Shown: positions 16,205 through 26,327, counted from the first letter of the stretch. The stretch is 64,000 nt of DNA from JAIOSM01 sp023143455 (GCA_030632885.1 DAOVTW010000008.1:1-64000); one strand, 5' to 3'. Notes: a model not told the origin generated them from the sequence alone. A program made the numbers and translations.

Positions 16205-16729
16205 ATGACAGGAAAAGCTCTGTTTATAATTGGTGAAGTAGTTGGGGTGCATGGGCTTGGAGGAAATCTTAAAGTTCGATCATATGCAGAGTCAATTGAG
16301 ACATATAAACCTGGAATTAATGTTAAGCTTAAATCTTCAGAAAAAGATGATGAAACTTGGTATGAGGTGTTAAACGCTTCAAATCACAAAAAAGGAATTT
16401 TGCTTTCTTTAAAAGGGGTTCAAGATATAAATCTTGCTCAATCCTTAAAAGGTAAGGAGATCTTTATTAAAAGAGAAGATTTACCCGAACTTGAAGAAAA
16501 TGCTTATTTTTGGCAGGATTTGATTGGGCTTGAAGTGCTTGATAAAAAGCGTGGGTCTCTTGGAAAAATTGATAGTATCCTTCAGACAGGGGCTAATGAC
16601 GTTTTTGTTGTAAAGACAAACAAGAATGGGGACAAAGAAGAAGTTCTTGTTCCGGCAATTGAATCTGTTATTATTTCTGTGAATATCAAAGAAGGAACAA
16701 TGGAGATTGAGTTACCTAAGGGTTTGTAA
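16205..16729 (+). CDS. rimM: 16S rRNA processing protein RimM
   Basis: 174 residues. IIGEVVGVHGLGGNLKVRSY (8-27) is the N-terminal RimM barrel, and the C-terminal PRC-barrel follows after YFWQDLIGLEVLD. It assists 30S head assembly and binds S19. Three bases after khpA; its stop overlaps the trmD start by one base (TAATG), so the genes are coupled. Confidence 0.95.
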   Translation: MTGKALFIIGEVVGVHGLGGNLKVRSYAESIETYKPGINVKLKSSEKDDETWYEVLNASNHKKGILLSLKGVQDINLAQSLKGKEIFIKREDLPELEENAYFWQDLIGLEVLDKKRGSLGKIDSILQTGANDVFVVKTNKNGDKEEVLVPAIESVIISVNIKEGTMEIELPKGL

Positions 16730-17481
16730 TGAAATTTACAGTATTGACATTGTTTCCTGAATTTGTTTCTTCTTTTTTTAATTATGGAGTTATTGGAAGG
16801 GCTTTTAAAAAGAAAATCATTTTTGGACAAAGTATTGATATTAGAGATTTTGCCGTTGACACGCATAAGACAGTTGATGACAAACCTTATGGCGGTGGGT
16901 GTGGCATGGTTATTAAGCCCGAAATCCTTGATTCAGCAATTGTCAGCACAAAAAAGAAATATCCAGAATCCAAAGTTTTACTTATGACTCCTAAGGGCAT
17001 ACCCTTTGATCAAAAAAAAGCTCGGACTATGGCATGTAAAAACGAGGATCTTATTTTTGTTTGTGGAAGATATGAAGGTATTGATGAAAGAGTTTGTCAA
17101 AAGCATGTGGATGAAGAAGTGTCCATGGGTGATTTTGTAATGACTGGAGGAGAAGTTGCTGCCATGGCAGTTATAGATTCCGTGGCAAGGTTGCTACCGG
17201 GAGTACTTGGAGGAGAGACTTCAGCCGAGTTGGATTCTTTCAGTAATGACAGACTTGAACATGATCAGTTTACTCGCCCGTTGGAGTTTGAACAGGAAAA
17301 GGTACCTGATGTACTTATATCAGGAAATCATAAGATGATTGAAGAATGGAGAAGGCGTTCATCTGTAATTACAACTTTTATTAAGAGACCGGATCTTTTT
17401 AAGACAAAAAGTCCAGATGAAAAAGAGAGAAAAATTTTAAAAGAGTTGTGTCAGGAATTAGAAGAGCTTGTTAACAAATAA
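16729..17481 (+). CDS. trmD: tRNA (guanine37-N1)-methyltransferase TrmD
   Basis: 250 residues, a SPOUT trefoil-knot enzyme that makes m1G37. DKPYGGGCGMVIKPE, CGRYEGIDERV and GDFVMTGGEVAAM are the family motifs. It is translationally coupled to rimM and overlaps the next SPOUT gene by 14 bases. Confidence 0.97.
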   Translation: MKFTVLTLFPEFVSSFFNYGVIGRAFKKKIIFGQSIDIRDFAVDTHKTVDDKPYGGGCGMVIKPEILDSAIVSTKKKYPESKVLLMTPKGIPFDQKKARTMACKNEDLIFVCGRYEGIDERVCQKHVDEEVSMGDFVMTGGEVAAMAVIDSVARLLPGVLGGETSAELDSFSNDRLEHDQFTRPLEFEQEKVPDVLISGNHKMIEEWRRRSSVITTFIKRPDLFKTKSPDEKERKILKELCQELEELVNK

Positions 17482-18025
17482 TCTCTATCTTGCCTTGATA
17501 CACTCTCCGGTTGTCAACAAAAATGGAAAAGCAATCGGTTCTGCTCTTACAACCATTGATTTGCATGATATTGCAAGAGCGGCAAGGACTTTTGGAGTTA
17601 AAGGATTTTATGTTGTAACACCATTTGAAGATCAGCAAATACTGGCTCATAAAATAATTGAGCATTGGACAAATGGTGTAGGCGGAGAAGCCAATCCTGA
17701 TCGGAAGAAAGCGCTTGAATTGATAAGGGTTGTATCAACTTTTGAAGATGCATGTGCTGATATTAATAAAGAACATAAAAAGAGACCTGTTACTATTGGG
17801 ACAAGTGCAAAAGAACACAGAAATTCAGCTTCAATTGTGAAGCTTAAAGAGGAGCTAAATAAAGAAAATCCCTATATAATGGCTTTTGGCACTGCATGGG
17901 GGCTTTCAGAACAATTTATTGAATATTGTGATATGATATTGGAACCTATAAAAGGTGAAGGTGAGTTTAATCATCTTTCAGTTAGATCTGCTGTTTCAAT
18001 ATATTTAGATCGAATTTGTAATTAA
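17468..18025 (+). CDS. SPOUT-family RNA methyltransferase (Methyltrn_RNA_4)
   Basis: 185 residues matching the small SPOUT-like family that sits between trmD and rplS in deltaproteobacteria, Aquificae and relatives. N-terminal NLYLALIHSPVVNKNG, and the knot region FGTAWGLSEQFIEYCDMILEP and NHLSVRSAVSIYLDRI. The target RNA position is not established. The TTG start at 17468 lies inside the end of trmD, which points to coupled translation. Confidence 0.85.
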   Translation: MLTNNLYLALIHSPVVNKNGKAIGSALTTIDLHDIARAARTFGVKGFYVVTPFEDQQILAHKIIEHWTNGVGGEANPDRKKALELIRVVSTFEDACADINKEHKKRPVTIGTSAKEHRNSASIVKLKEELNKENPYIMAFGTAWGLSEQFIEYCDMILEPIKGEGEFNHLSVRSAVSIYLDRICN

Positions 18026-18065
18026 TTTAAGTTTAAAGCTTTTGTAAAATATTAGGAGGAGCAAA

Positions 18066-18416
18066 ATGGTAAACATTATTGAACAAATAGAAAGAGAACA
18101 AATGCGTACAGATATCCCTGATTTTGAATCAGGTGATTCAGTTAAGGTACACGTTAAGATACGTGAAGGTGAAAAAGAGCGTATTCAGATTTTCCCAGGA
18201 GTAGTAATCAAGAAAACCAAAGGGTTGAGTAAAGCACGCTTTATAGTAAGAAAAATTTCCGGCGGTATTGGAGTTGAAAGGACATTCCCACTTTATTCAC
18301 CTTCAATAGATAAAATTGAAGTTATTACCCGAGGTCGTGTAAGAAGAGCAAAGCTTTATTATCTTAGAGACCGTCGTGGTAAGTCTGCAAGAATTGCTGA
18401 AAAGCGCCCAGCTTAA
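18066..18416 (+). CDS. rplS: 50S ribosomal protein L19
   Basis: 116 residues with the L19 signature (SGDSVKVHVKIREGEKERIQ, then GIGVERTFPLYSPSIDKIEV and RAKLYYLRDRRGKSARI). Good AGGAGG ribosome site. It lies at the border of the 30S/50S subunits. Standard place in the trmD operon. Confidence 0.97.
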   Translation: MVNIIEQIEREQMRTDIPDFESGDSVKVHVKIREGEKERIQIFPGVVIKKTKGLSKARFIVRKISGGIGVERTFPLYSPSIDKIEVITRGRVRRAKLYYLRDRRGKSARIAEKRPA

Positions 18417-18425
18417 GCTAAAAAT

Positions 18426-19040
18426 TTGAAACCCATGAGACAGTTTGAAGATGGAGCTTTCAATAATGGGTATAAAGTTGTCGCAGGTATAGATGAGGCC
18501 GGCAGAGGACCACTCGCCGGCCCTGTTGTCTCTGCATCAGTTGTCTTGCCTGAAGGTTTTTCTGACCCTGACATTACAGATTCTAAAAAGCTTACCCCAA
18601 AAAAACGGATTCTTCTTTATTCAAAAATAACCGAATGTGCATTATTTGTAGCAATTGGAATTTCTGACACCCTTGAAATTGAAAAAGTAAACATTTTGAA
18701 TGCATCGCTCAACAGCATGAAAAGATCAGTTGAAAATTTACTGGTGCCCCCTGATTTTTTGCTAATTGATGGCAAGTTCGAGATTGATTCTGATATCCCC
18801 CAAAAAGCCATAATCAGAGGTGATTCAAGAAGTGTCTCCATTGCTGCTGCATCTATTATTGCAAAAGTGGAAAGAGACAAACTTATGTTCAAATTTGATC
18901 AATTATACCCAGAATATGGTTTTGCAAAGCACAAAGGATATCCTACAAAAGCGCATAAAAAAGCAATACTTGATCATGGCATAACTCCCATTCACAGGAA
19001 AACATTTAAAGGTGTCAAAGAGGTGTTGTTTGCCAAGTAA
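18426..19040 (+). CDS. rnhB: Ribonuclease HII
   Basis: About 204 residues. VAGIDEAGRGPLAGPVV (19-35) carries the Asp23/Glu24 metal ligands, and ITDSKKLTPKKR and the later DG and SRSVSIAAASIIAKVERD stretches complete the type II active site. It removes ribonucleotides and RNA primers from DNA. The TTG at 18426 is the longest start; an in-frame ATG at 18435 is an equally good choice since neither has a clear ribosome site. Its 3' end overlaps yraN. Confidence 0.95.
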   Translation: MKPMRQFEDGAFNNGYKVVAGIDEAGRGPLAGPVVSASVVLPEGFSDPDITDSKKLTPKKRILLYSKITECALFVAIGISDTLEIEKVNILNASLNSMKRSVENLLVPPDFLLIDGKFEIDSDIPQKAIIRGDSRSVSIAAASIIAKVERDKLMFKFDQLYPEYGFAKHKGYPTKAHKKAILDHGITPIHRKTFKGVKEVLFAK

Positions 19041-19395
19041 AGCACAAATAACAGGCAAGCTTGGAGAAGATGCAGCAGCAATATACATCGAAGAAAATGG
19101 TTTTGTAATTCTTGATAAAAATTATAGAGTGAAAAATGCTGAAATAGATATTATTGCAAAAGACAAAGATACAATTGCTTTTATTGAAGTAAAAACAAGA
19201 AAAACTTTAAGAAAAGGATTGCCCTCAGAATCAGTAAATTATACAAAGCAAAAAAAGATTATTTCAGCAGCATTATATTATATAAGAGAAAATAATATAA
19301 ATAACACAAGGCTCAGGTTTGATGTGATTGAAGTGTTTGATAAAAATGGTTCCCACGAGCTGAATTTAATAAAAAATGCATTTCAGGCTTCTTAA
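19030..19395 (+). CDS. YraN/UPF0102 family endonuclease-like protein
   Basis: About 121 residues. GKLGEDAAAIYIEENGFVIL, then AEIDIIAKDKDTIAFIEVKT: the acidic residues and the IEVKT core resemble the restriction-endonuclease-like fold (Holliday-junction-resolvase type). Function is unproven in most bacteria. The frame opens at a GTG (19012), but AAGAGG is better placed for the TTG at 19030. Both overlap the end of rnhB. Directly followed by rsmI with no gap. Confidence 0.88.
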   Translation: MPSKAQITGKLGEDAAAIYIEENGFVILDKNYRVKNAEIDIIAKDKDTIAFIEVKTRKTLRKGLPSESVNYTKQKKIISAALYYIRENNINNTRLRFDVIEVFDKNGSHELNLIKNAFQAS

Positions 19396-20265
19396 ATGGA
19401 AGATATTTCAAAACCAGCTAAAGGCATCCTGTACATTGTAGCAACTCCTATTGGAAATTTGGAAGATGTAACATATCGAGCTGTTAGGATTTTAAAAGAA
19501 GTTGATCTTATAGCTGCTGAAGACACAAGACATACATTAAAACTCCTTAATCATTTTGATATTGAAAACAAGTGTATTTCCTGTAACGAGCAAAATGAAG
19601 AGAGAAGGGCAGAAGAGTTTATTTTAAAGCTTAATCAGGGGTTAAATATTGCTCTTGTTTCCGATGCAGGTACACCTTCTGTTTCAGATCCAGGGTTTAA
19701 GATAGTAAGAAGAATAATTAAAGAAAAGATTGATGTAATACCAATCCCGGGTTGCAGTGCTGCCATTGCAGGATTAAGCGTTGCAGGCTTACCAACAGAC
19801 TCATTTATCTTCAAAGGGTTTCTCCCCAGAAAAAAGGGAAAAAGGAAAACTATAATTAGTGAATTAGCTAGTGAAAAATCAACCCTGATTTTTTATGAAT
19901 CTCCCCGAAGAATTATTACATTAATTGAAGAAATAATTGCAATTTTGGGAAACAGACCTGCAATGCTGGCACGAGAGATTACAAAGCTACATGAAGAGTA
20001 TATCCGAGGTAATCTTGAATATGTGCTAGCGATGCTTAAAGAAAAAGATCAGGTTAAAGGCGAATGTTCCTTATATATTCATGGCTGTGATACTGAGATT
20101 AAAGTTGATGACAATGAACTTGATGATGAAATTAGAATAGAGTTAAGTAATGCTGATCAATCAAAGCTTGGTACATCAGATATAGCTAAAAATATTGCAA
20201 CACGATTTTCTCTTCCTAGAAAAAAAGTTTATGATAGGGTAGTAAAACTTAAGAATAATCTTTGA
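19396..20265 (+). CDS. rsmI: 16S rRNA (cytidine1402-2'-O)-methyltransferase
   Basis: 289 residues. LYIVATPIGNLEDVTYRAVR, AEDTRHTLKLLNHF and SDAGTPSVSDPGF are diagnostic of RsmI, a tetrapyrrole-methylase-fold enzyme; PRKKGKRKT and FYESPRRI follow. The C-terminal helical part contains LGTSDIAKNIATRFSLPRKK. It starts right after the yraN stop and closes the operon. Confidence 0.95.
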   Translation: MEDISKPAKGILYIVATPIGNLEDVTYRAVRILKEVDLIAAEDTRHTLKLLNHFDIENKCISCNEQNEERRAEEFILKLNQGLNIALVSDAGTPSVSDPGFKIVRRIIKEKIDVIPIPGCSAAIAGLSVAGLPTDSFIFKGFLPRKKGKRKTIISELASEKSTLIFYESPRRIITLIEEIIAILGNRPAMLAREITKLHEEYIRGNLEYVLAMLKEKDQVKGECSLYIHGCDTEIKVDDNELDDEIRIELSNADQSKLGTSDIAKNIATRFSLPRKKVYDRVVKLKNNL

Positions 20266-20404
20266 TGTGGCATATATGGCATCGTAAATTAAAAATAATG
20301 AATAAAAAATTTGTTTGTTATTAATTGGCATTTAAGTTATTAAGGCAAACAGGCATGGTAGTAAACGGTTAGAAATCAAAATAATACAAATCTAAGGAGT
20401 ACCA

Positions 20405-21307
20405 ATGGCTCTTCGAAAATTTTTCATAAAATTAGTTTTTATATTTTTACTTATCTTATTTTTTGCTCCTCAAATAATAGCTCAAGAGTCTTTCTCTTTA
20501 GACAAAAAATCCTTTCTGTGGGAAATTAAATCTGATACTGCAATAGTTTTTATTCTAGGGTCTATTCATGTTGCTAATGAAAGTTTTTACCCATTAAATG
20601 AAACTATTGAGAATGCTTTTAATAGTTCATCTGCTTTAGTCGTCGAGTTAAACCCTTTAACATTAGATATGAAGAAAATGGAAGGGATTATATTAGAAAG
20701 AGGATTTTATAAAGGAGATGAGACTATTCAAAATAATATTACTGAAGATACTTTTAATTTATTAAGTAGTTTTTTCACGAAAAATTCTATTCCACTTCAA
20801 AGTTTTTTGAAGATGAAACCTACAATACTTGGAGTGACTCTTACTACTATTAAACTTGCTAAAATGGGTTATACTTCAGAGTATGGCATTGATAAGTATT
20901 TCTGTCAAAAAGCAAAAGAAGGAAAACCAATTATTGAATTAGAAAAAATGGAAGAACAATTATCACTATTATTCGACATACCAAATGAAAACTCATTATT
21001 AAAATATACACTTATTGAATTAGAAAAAATGGAAGAATTATTTACAGGTATAATTGAATCTTGGAACCGCGGTGACCACAAGGCTATAGATAATATTATG
21101 TTAAAGCCGTATGAAAAATCCTCAGAGTTTAAACCTTTTCTTGAAAAAATGTTTTATGAGAGAAATATCAAAATGGTTTCAAAAATCAAGGATTTGCTAA
21201 GGGAAAATCAAAAATTCTTTGTTGTTGTCGGGGCAGGTCACCTTGTTGGAAAAAAAGGAATTATTCAACTCATGCAAAGTGAAAATTACAGCATTAAGCA
21301 GTTATAG
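20405..21307 (+). CDS. TraB/GumN family protein, exported
   Basis: 300 residues. A signal peptide (about 1-27, KLVFIFLLILFFAPQIIAQE) precedes a TraB/GumN domain with FILGSIHVANESFYPL and the closing VVVGAGHLVGKKGIIQLM. The family is built on an EreA-like metal-hydrolase fold with these Gly-His motifs, and peptidase activity has been proposed. Good ribosome site (AAGGAG). It is a single gene, with a 139-bp spacer after rsmI and a tail-to-tail arrangement with the M48 peptidase. Confidence 0.85.
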   Translation: MALRKFFIKLVFIFLLILFFAPQIIAQESFSLDKKSFLWEIKSDTAIVFILGSIHVANESFYPLNETIENAFNSSSALVVELNPLTLDMKKMEGIILERGFYKGDETIQNNITEDTFNLLSSFFTKNSIPLQSFLKMKPTILGVTLTTIKLAKMGYTSEYGIDKYFCQKAKEGKPIIELEKMEEQLSLLFDIPNENSLLKYTLIELEKMEELFTGIIESWNRGDHKAIDNIMLKPYEKSSEFKPFLEKMFYERNIKMVSKIKDLLRENQKFFVVVGAGHLVGKKGIIQLMQSENYSIKQL

Positions 21308-21384
21308 CATAGAGAGTCTTTTATCTCTTAAGGCATTTCTCAAAGCCATGTCGAACGTTATTTCATATAATTTAAAGTTGCATT

Positions 21385-22839
21385 TTATAGAAGACTGATT
21401 TCTTTTATTTCTTTAAGTATTGAATTGGCTTCTTCTACTTTTTTATCATCTGAAAGAGTTTCTAAGGCTTTTATCAGGTGGGTGCGCGCATTTTTATTAT
21501 TTTTAATTCTAAAGTAGTAATGTCCCAAGTAGAAATGCTTGAGTCCTGGATTGTTTTCTTTACTATATATTTTAGCTATATAGTAATAAGCTTTTGGCAA
21601 GGCAGTGGCGGGTTTGTTGATTATTTTTTTCAGATTTAATTTTGCATCTTCCAGATTACCGAGTTCTAATTGAGCCTGACCTAAAGAGTAAAGTACTGCA
21701 GAGCTGACAACCGGGTCATTTTCAATGCCTTTAAGAATGTTGACTGCCTTTTGCGGCTCATCATTATGAAGGTGTATATTGCTTATCTCCAGCAGTATCA
21801 GAGGATCAAAAAGTTTAATGACCAGGGCTTTTTTTAAGTGTATATTTGCTTTGTCAAATTTTAATTGTTTTGTAAGAGCAAGTGCATAACCATAATGGTA
21901 TGCTGCATTGTCAGGATTTTTTTGCAAGAGTTTTGCAAACAGTTTTTCAGATTCAAGGCTATTTTTATAAAGTCCAATAATTCGGTATTTAATCATATCA
22001 AAGTTATAGTTTGTATGTTTTTGTGCTGATTCTAATTTTTTAGGATAACGGGCAAGCATTACCTCAAGGGATGCTATCCTTGTTTTTGTTCCTGGGTGTG
22101 TTTTAAAATAATCCGGAATGTCATCAGTACCATAAAAATCTGCTTCTCTGATTTTCTTTAAGCCTGTCAGTAGCCCTGTGGGTGAAAAGCCTGTTTTTAA
22201 CAAATAATCAAATCCTTTTTGGTCTGCTTCTATTTCATGTTCCCGGGTATAAGAAAGCATTGCGCTTTGCCCGGCAGCAAGTGAACCCATGGTAAGGGCC
22301 TGTCCAAAATCTCCTTCTCCTTGGCTACCAGCAAGAACCCCTGCTAAAATTCCGGCAAAAGTTGCAATGCTCACAATTTTACTTTTATCAATTAATTGAG
22401 CAATATGTCTGTTGACTGAATGAGCTGTTTCATGGGCAAGTATTCCTGCTAATTCATCAACAGTATCAAGAGATGTAATAAGACCTCTGTTTACAAATAT
22501 ATTTGCACCAGGTATAGCAAAAGCATTAAAGTCGCTGACATTAAGAACATAAAATGAATAATTGAATGGCTGGGGAGGTAGCTTTGAAGTAATTTCATTG
22601 CCAATGTTTTTAACCAGGTTCGCTATAATTGGATCTTTAATAATCAGACCAGTATTTTTTATTACGGTCATATATTCTTTTGCAAGCTCTTTTTCTTTAC
22701 CAATGGTCAATGCATTGGCTTCAGGGGAATAGTAAACACACATTGCAAAGGTATAAAAAAAACAAATTAGTAAAAAAACATAGTATTTAGTTTTTGTTTT
22801 TAAAATATCACCTTTCTCCTCTTTTATATGGTTCACCAA
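21385..22839 (-). CDS. M48 metallopeptidase with C-terminal TPR repeats (BepA/YfgC-like)
   Basis: 484 residues. A hydrophobic export signal (about 18-43, ending near EANA) is followed by an M48 domain with the zinc site HETAH (136-140) and the third ligand in EIEADQKG. From about 285 there are helical TPR-type repeats (NAAYHYGYALALTKQ, SSAVLYSLGQAQLELGN). It resembles BepA, a periplasmic protease/chaperone for outer-membrane proteins. The ATG overlaps the upstream permease end by 32 bases, so it may be translated with the transporter operon although the functions are unrelated. Confidence 0.88.
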   Translation of the reverse strand: MVNHIKEEKGDILKTKTKYYVFLLICFFYTFAMCVYYSPEANALTIGKEKELAKEYMTVIKNTGLIIKDPIIANLVKNIGNEITSKLPPQPFNYSFYVLNVSDFNAFAIPGANIFVNRGLITSLDTVDELAGILAHETAHSVNRHIAQLIDKSKIVSIATFAGILAGVLAGSQGEGDFGQALTMGSLAAGQSAMLSYTREHEIEADQKGFDYLLKTGFSPTGLLTGLKKIREADFYGTDDIPDYFKTHPGTKTRIASLEVMLARYPKKLESAQKHTNYNFDMIKYRIIGLYKNSLESEKLFAKLLQKNPDNAAYHYGYALALTKQLKFDKANIHLKKALVIKLFDPLILLEISNIHLHNDEPQKAVNILKGIENDPVVSSAVLYSLGQAQLELGNLEDAKLNLKKIINKPATALPKAYYYIAKIYSKENNPGLKHFYLGHYYFRIKNNKNARTHLIKALETLSDDKKVEEANSILKEIKEISLL

Positions 22840-23728
22840 GGCTTGCCGGAGCGTTTAGCTTCCTTGGATCTTTAAAACTTATAAATAGTAACACAATAAG
22901 AGTTGTTGCATAAGGGAGCATGGCGAGAAAGTTTGGGGAGATGCCTAATGGTTGCAAAAGATATTGGAGTACAAATATACCACCAAACAGGAAGGATGCA
23001 AAAATTGCTTTGCCTGGGTTCCAAAGCGCAAAAATTGTAAGTGCAATGGCAATCCAGCCTCTCCCGGCAGTCATGCCTTCAATCCAGGATTTGCTATATG
23101 AAATTGAAAGATGAGCACCTGCCAAGGCAGAAAACCCTCCACCAATAAGTATGCAAATATATCTTATAAAAGAGACATTTACGCCATGGGTTTCTGTAGC
23201 ACCAGGGTTTTCACCTGTGGACCGTACTTTGATACCAAAACGTGTACGTTCCAGAAAAAACCATGAAATTAATGCAAGTATAATCGCAAGATAGAAAAAC
23301 GGGCTCTGGTTAAAAAAGATTTTACCCGCATAGGGAATGTCAGAGAGAAAGGGGAGTGCCAATGAGTTCATTTTAATTGCAAGTGGTTTGCCAATAAATG
23401 GTTTGCCAAGCATGCCTGAAAGTCCTAGGCCAAGCATTGTAAGAGCAAGTCCTGAGACAACCTGATTTGCCTGTAAAGTAACAGAAGCAAAAGCATGTAT
23501 CAGTGAAATAAGCATGCCTGCAATCATTGCTGCTGCAACTCCAAGCCATGGTTGACCTGTTAAAAAAGTAACAATGAATGCTACAACAGCTCCCACAGAC
23601 ATGACTCCTTCAACACCTAAGTTGAGAATGCCGGAACGTTCGCATATTATTTCTCCCACAGTAGCAAGGAGTAGGGGAGTACCGGCTATCATCGTTCGTT
23701 GGAGTACGGAAATTATTATATCTTCCAT
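22808..23728 (-). CDS. ABC permease, BMP/nucleoside type, second subunit
   Basis: 306 residues and about eight to nine membrane helices. GEIICERSGILNLGVEGVMS (26-45) is the hallmark of the NupQ/BmpD-like permeases of the branched-chain/ribose fold. It partners the permease at 23729, which ends immediately before this start with no gap. The transporter very likely takes up nucleosides or purines. Confidence 0.9.
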   Translation of the reverse strand: MEDIIISVLQRTMIAGTPLLLATVGEIICERSGILNLGVEGVMSVGAVVAFIVTFLTGQPWLGVAAAMIAGMLISLIHAFASVTLQANQVVSGLALTMLGLGLSGMLGKPFIGKPLAIKMNSLALPFLSDIPYAGKIFFNQSPFFYLAIILALISWFFLERTRFGIKVRSTGENPGATETHGVNVSFIRYICILIGGGFSALAGAHLSISYSKSWIEGMTAGRGWIAIALTIFALWNPGKAIFASFLFGGIFVLQYLLQPLGISPNFLAMLPYATTLIVLLFISFKDPRKLNAPASLGEPYKRGER

Positions 23729-24823
23729 CTATTGAATCCCCTGAATCCTAGTTTGAATTCTTAATTTATTTTTTAAAAAGAAATCTCCCATAATCAAAAA
23801 AAATAGCAATATGCCATTTACTATCTGTACAGTAGCAGCAGGAAGACCTAAAGAAATTTGTATTGCATCTCCGCCAACCAGAATACCAGCAAAAAATATA
23901 CCAGACACAATGGCATATAAAGGGTTGAGTTTTGCTAGCCAGGCAACAATTATTGCTGTAAATCCATATCCTGATGAAATAGATGCAGGGTAACCAAGAT
24001 AATGATGAATCCCTGCAATTTCACCTACTCCTGCAAGTCCTGCTGCGCCTCCGCTTATCATCATAACCAAAACAGTAGTCCTGAAAAAATTAATTCCTGC
24101 ATATTTGCCAGCATCGGGGTTCTCTCCCACAACTCTTACTTCATATCCGAATTTAGTTTTATAGACTATAACGCAGAGTATAGCAGCAAATACAATTGTT
24201 ATGAACAGAGTGGCATAGTGTATTCTTGATTCTGGTATAACATTTAATATAGCTGAGGCTGGAAGGTTATTTGTCCCGGGGAACCCAAAACGCTCTGACC
24301 CTTTCCAGGGACCAACTATTAGCATTGTTATAAACTCAGCACATATATAATTTAACATTAGTGTTGAGATTACTTCGTTTATTGAATATTTGATTTTTAA
24401 TATTGCAGGAATAATTCCGCATATGCTGCCTCCTATAAAGCCTGCAATAAACATCATGGGAATAATAATAAATCCAGGTAAAGATTCACCAAAGGTTAGA
24501 GCTGTCCATGTTCCAAATAAAGCACCCATGAGAAGCTGACCTTCTGCACCTATGTTCCAGAATTTTGCTCTGAAAGCAAATGTGAGTCCTGTGCCAATAA
24601 GGATTAATGGAATAGCTTTGGTTATAGTCTCCTTTAAACCATATAGTGTCCCAAATGAATCAGCAAAGATTGCTGAAATAGCAAAAAAAGGATTAACCTT
24701 GCAGGCTAAAAATAGAAAGCCGATAGCAACAAGCCCTGCACCAAGAGAAAAAATATTGGTCATAAGAGAGCGTGTCTTTGTTATGTTTTCTCTGTCGTTT
24801 ATTTTTATTTTAAACATATTCAA
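23729..24823 (-). CDS. ABC permease, BMP/nucleoside type, first subunit
   Basis: 364 residues with about nine to ten membrane segments. KETITKAIPLILIGTGLTFA and AKFWNIGAEGQLLMGALFGT are typical of the NupP/YufP group. The start overlaps the ATPase stop by 14 bases. It has a longer hydrophilic N-terminus than the second subunit, as usual for this pair. Confidence 0.9.
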   Translation of the reverse strand: MNMFKIKINDRENITKTRSLMTNIFSLGAGLVAIGFLFLACKVNPFFAISAIFADSFGTLYGLKETITKAIPLILIGTGLTFAFRAKFWNIGAEGQLLMGALFGTWTALTFGESLPGFIIIPMMFIAGFIGGSICGIIPAILKIKYSINEVISTLMLNYICAEFITMLIVGPWKGSERFGFPGTNNLPASAILNVIPESRIHYATLFITIVFAAILCVIVYKTKFGYEVRVVGENPDAGKYAGINFFRTTVLVMMISGGAAGLAGVGEIAGIHHYLGYPASISSGYGFTAIIVAWLAKLNPLYAIVSGIFFAGILVGGDAIQISLGLPAATVQIVNGILLFFLIMGDFFLKNKLRIQTRIQGIQ

Positions 24824-26327
24824 GTGATCCTGCCATCATAAGTCCAATATCAGAAAGTCTTTTATCATCAGCATCAAGAATTGCGGTGAATTTGCCTTCA
24901 AATATAATAGCTATTTTATCGCATAATTCAAAGATTTCATCTAAATCTTCTGAAAACAAAAGAATAGCACCACCAAGTTTTCTTCTTTCTAAGAGTTGTT
25001 CTCTTAAATACTGAGTAGCTCCGACATCAAGTCCATATGTGGGGTGTGAAGCAACTAATAGTGATGGCTCTTCACTTATTTCTCTTCCTAAAATCAGTTT
25101 TTGAATATTTCCCCCTGAAAGGTTTCTTATTTCTGTATTAATGGGTGGGGCTGCAACATTAAATTTTTTTATAAGATTTTTAGTATGTGCTTTAATTTTA
25201 TCATATTGAAGAAATGATTTTTTAGAATATTTACCAAGATGGTGTTGTTTAAGTATGGCATTGTCATAAAGAAATAATCCCGGAGCAATTCCGAATTTTA
25301 TACGTTCTTCCGGGACATGGGAGACTCCTTGGTCAAATATTTTTCGGGGCGAGATGTTTGTAATGTTCTTGCCCTTAATAGTTACACAGCCTGTAGAAAT
25401 CTTTCTAATCCCGGTTATTGCTTCTGCAAGTTCTTTTTGCCCATTTCCTGCAACTCCTGCAACACCAAGGATTTCGTTTTCATGGATAGTAAAAGAAATA
25501 TTTTTTAAAGCATATCTGTCTTTATCATCAAGAACACTGATATTATCAACATTAAGGACTGGTTTTCCAGTTTGTATTTTATCTTTTTTGATGTTAAAAA
25601 CGACTTCTCTTCCGATCATCATTTTTGCAAGGCTTTTTTTATCAGTTTTATTGGTTTCAGCATCCCCAATTATCTCACCTTTACGCAAGACTATAACTCT
25701 GTCACACAATCCCATGATTTCATTGAGTTTATGGGAGATAAAAATTATCATGTGACCACGGCTTTTCATGTCGTTAAGAATCTTAAAGAGCTCTTTAGCT
25801 TCCTGGGGTGTCAGAACTGATGTCGGTTCATCTAAGATAAGAAGATCTGCTCCATTCAATAACGCCTTAATAATTTCAATTCTCTGCTGTTCACCTGCTG
25901 AGAGCTGCCATACCTTTTTTGAAAGTTCAACGGGGAAATTGAATTTTTTAGAGAATTCAAGGACTTTTTTTTTAATTTTAAGTTTTGGAAAAAAGAAAGG
26001 CGTGTCTTTATACCCTAATGCTATATTTTCAATAACCGAATGATTCTGAATAAGCATGAAGTGCTGATGAACCATACCAATCCCATGTTCAATAGATGAT
26101 AGAGGAGAGTTGATTTTTATTGTTTTGTTATTGATCTTAATTTCACCCGAATCAGGCTGGTAAAGACCATACAGGATGTTCATAAGAGTAGTTTTGCCAG
26201 CGCCATTCTCTCCAAGAAGACCTAGTATTTCTCCGGAGTTAATTTTAAGATTTAAATTTTTGTTTGCAAAAACACTATGAAATGATTTTGAGATATTTTT
26301 CATTTCAAGGTTTTTAATTTTTCTCAT
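24810..26327 (-). CDS. ABC ATPase with two nucleotide-binding domains, BMP/nucleoside type
   Basis: 505 residues, two fused ATPase halves. The first has GENGAGKTT (Walker A), an LSAGEQQRIEI signature and LLILDEPT. The second has a degenerate GVAGNGQKE P-loop and the signature LSGGNIQKLILGREI, with a Walker B-like region SLLVASHPTYGLDVGA. This asymmetry is normal for the NupO/YufO/RbsA-like group. It energises the two permeases downstream. Confidence 0.92.
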   Translation of the reverse strand: MRKIKNLEMKNISKSFHSVFANKNLNLKINSGEILGLLGENGAGKTTLMNILYGLYQPDSGEIKINNKTIKINSPLSSIEHGIGMVHQHFMLIQNHSVIENIALGYKDTPFFFPKLKIKKKVLEFSKKFNFPVELSKKVWQLSAGEQQRIEIIKALLNGADLLILDEPTSVLTPQEAKELFKILNDMKSRGHMIIFISHKLNEIMGLCDRVIVLRKGEIIGDAETNKTDKKSLAKMMIGREVVFNIKKDKIQTGKPVLNVDNISVLDDKDRYALKNISFTIHENEILGVAGVAGNGQKELAEAITGIRKISTGCVTIKGKNITNISPRKIFDQGVSHVPEERIKFGIAPGLFLYDNAILKQHHLGKYSKKSFLQYDKIKAHTKNLIKKFNVAAPPINTEIRNLSGGNIQKLILGREISEEPSLLVASHPTYGLDVGATQYLREQLLERRKLGGAILLFSEDLDEIFELCDKIAIIFEGKFTAILDADDKRLSDIGLMMAGSLEYV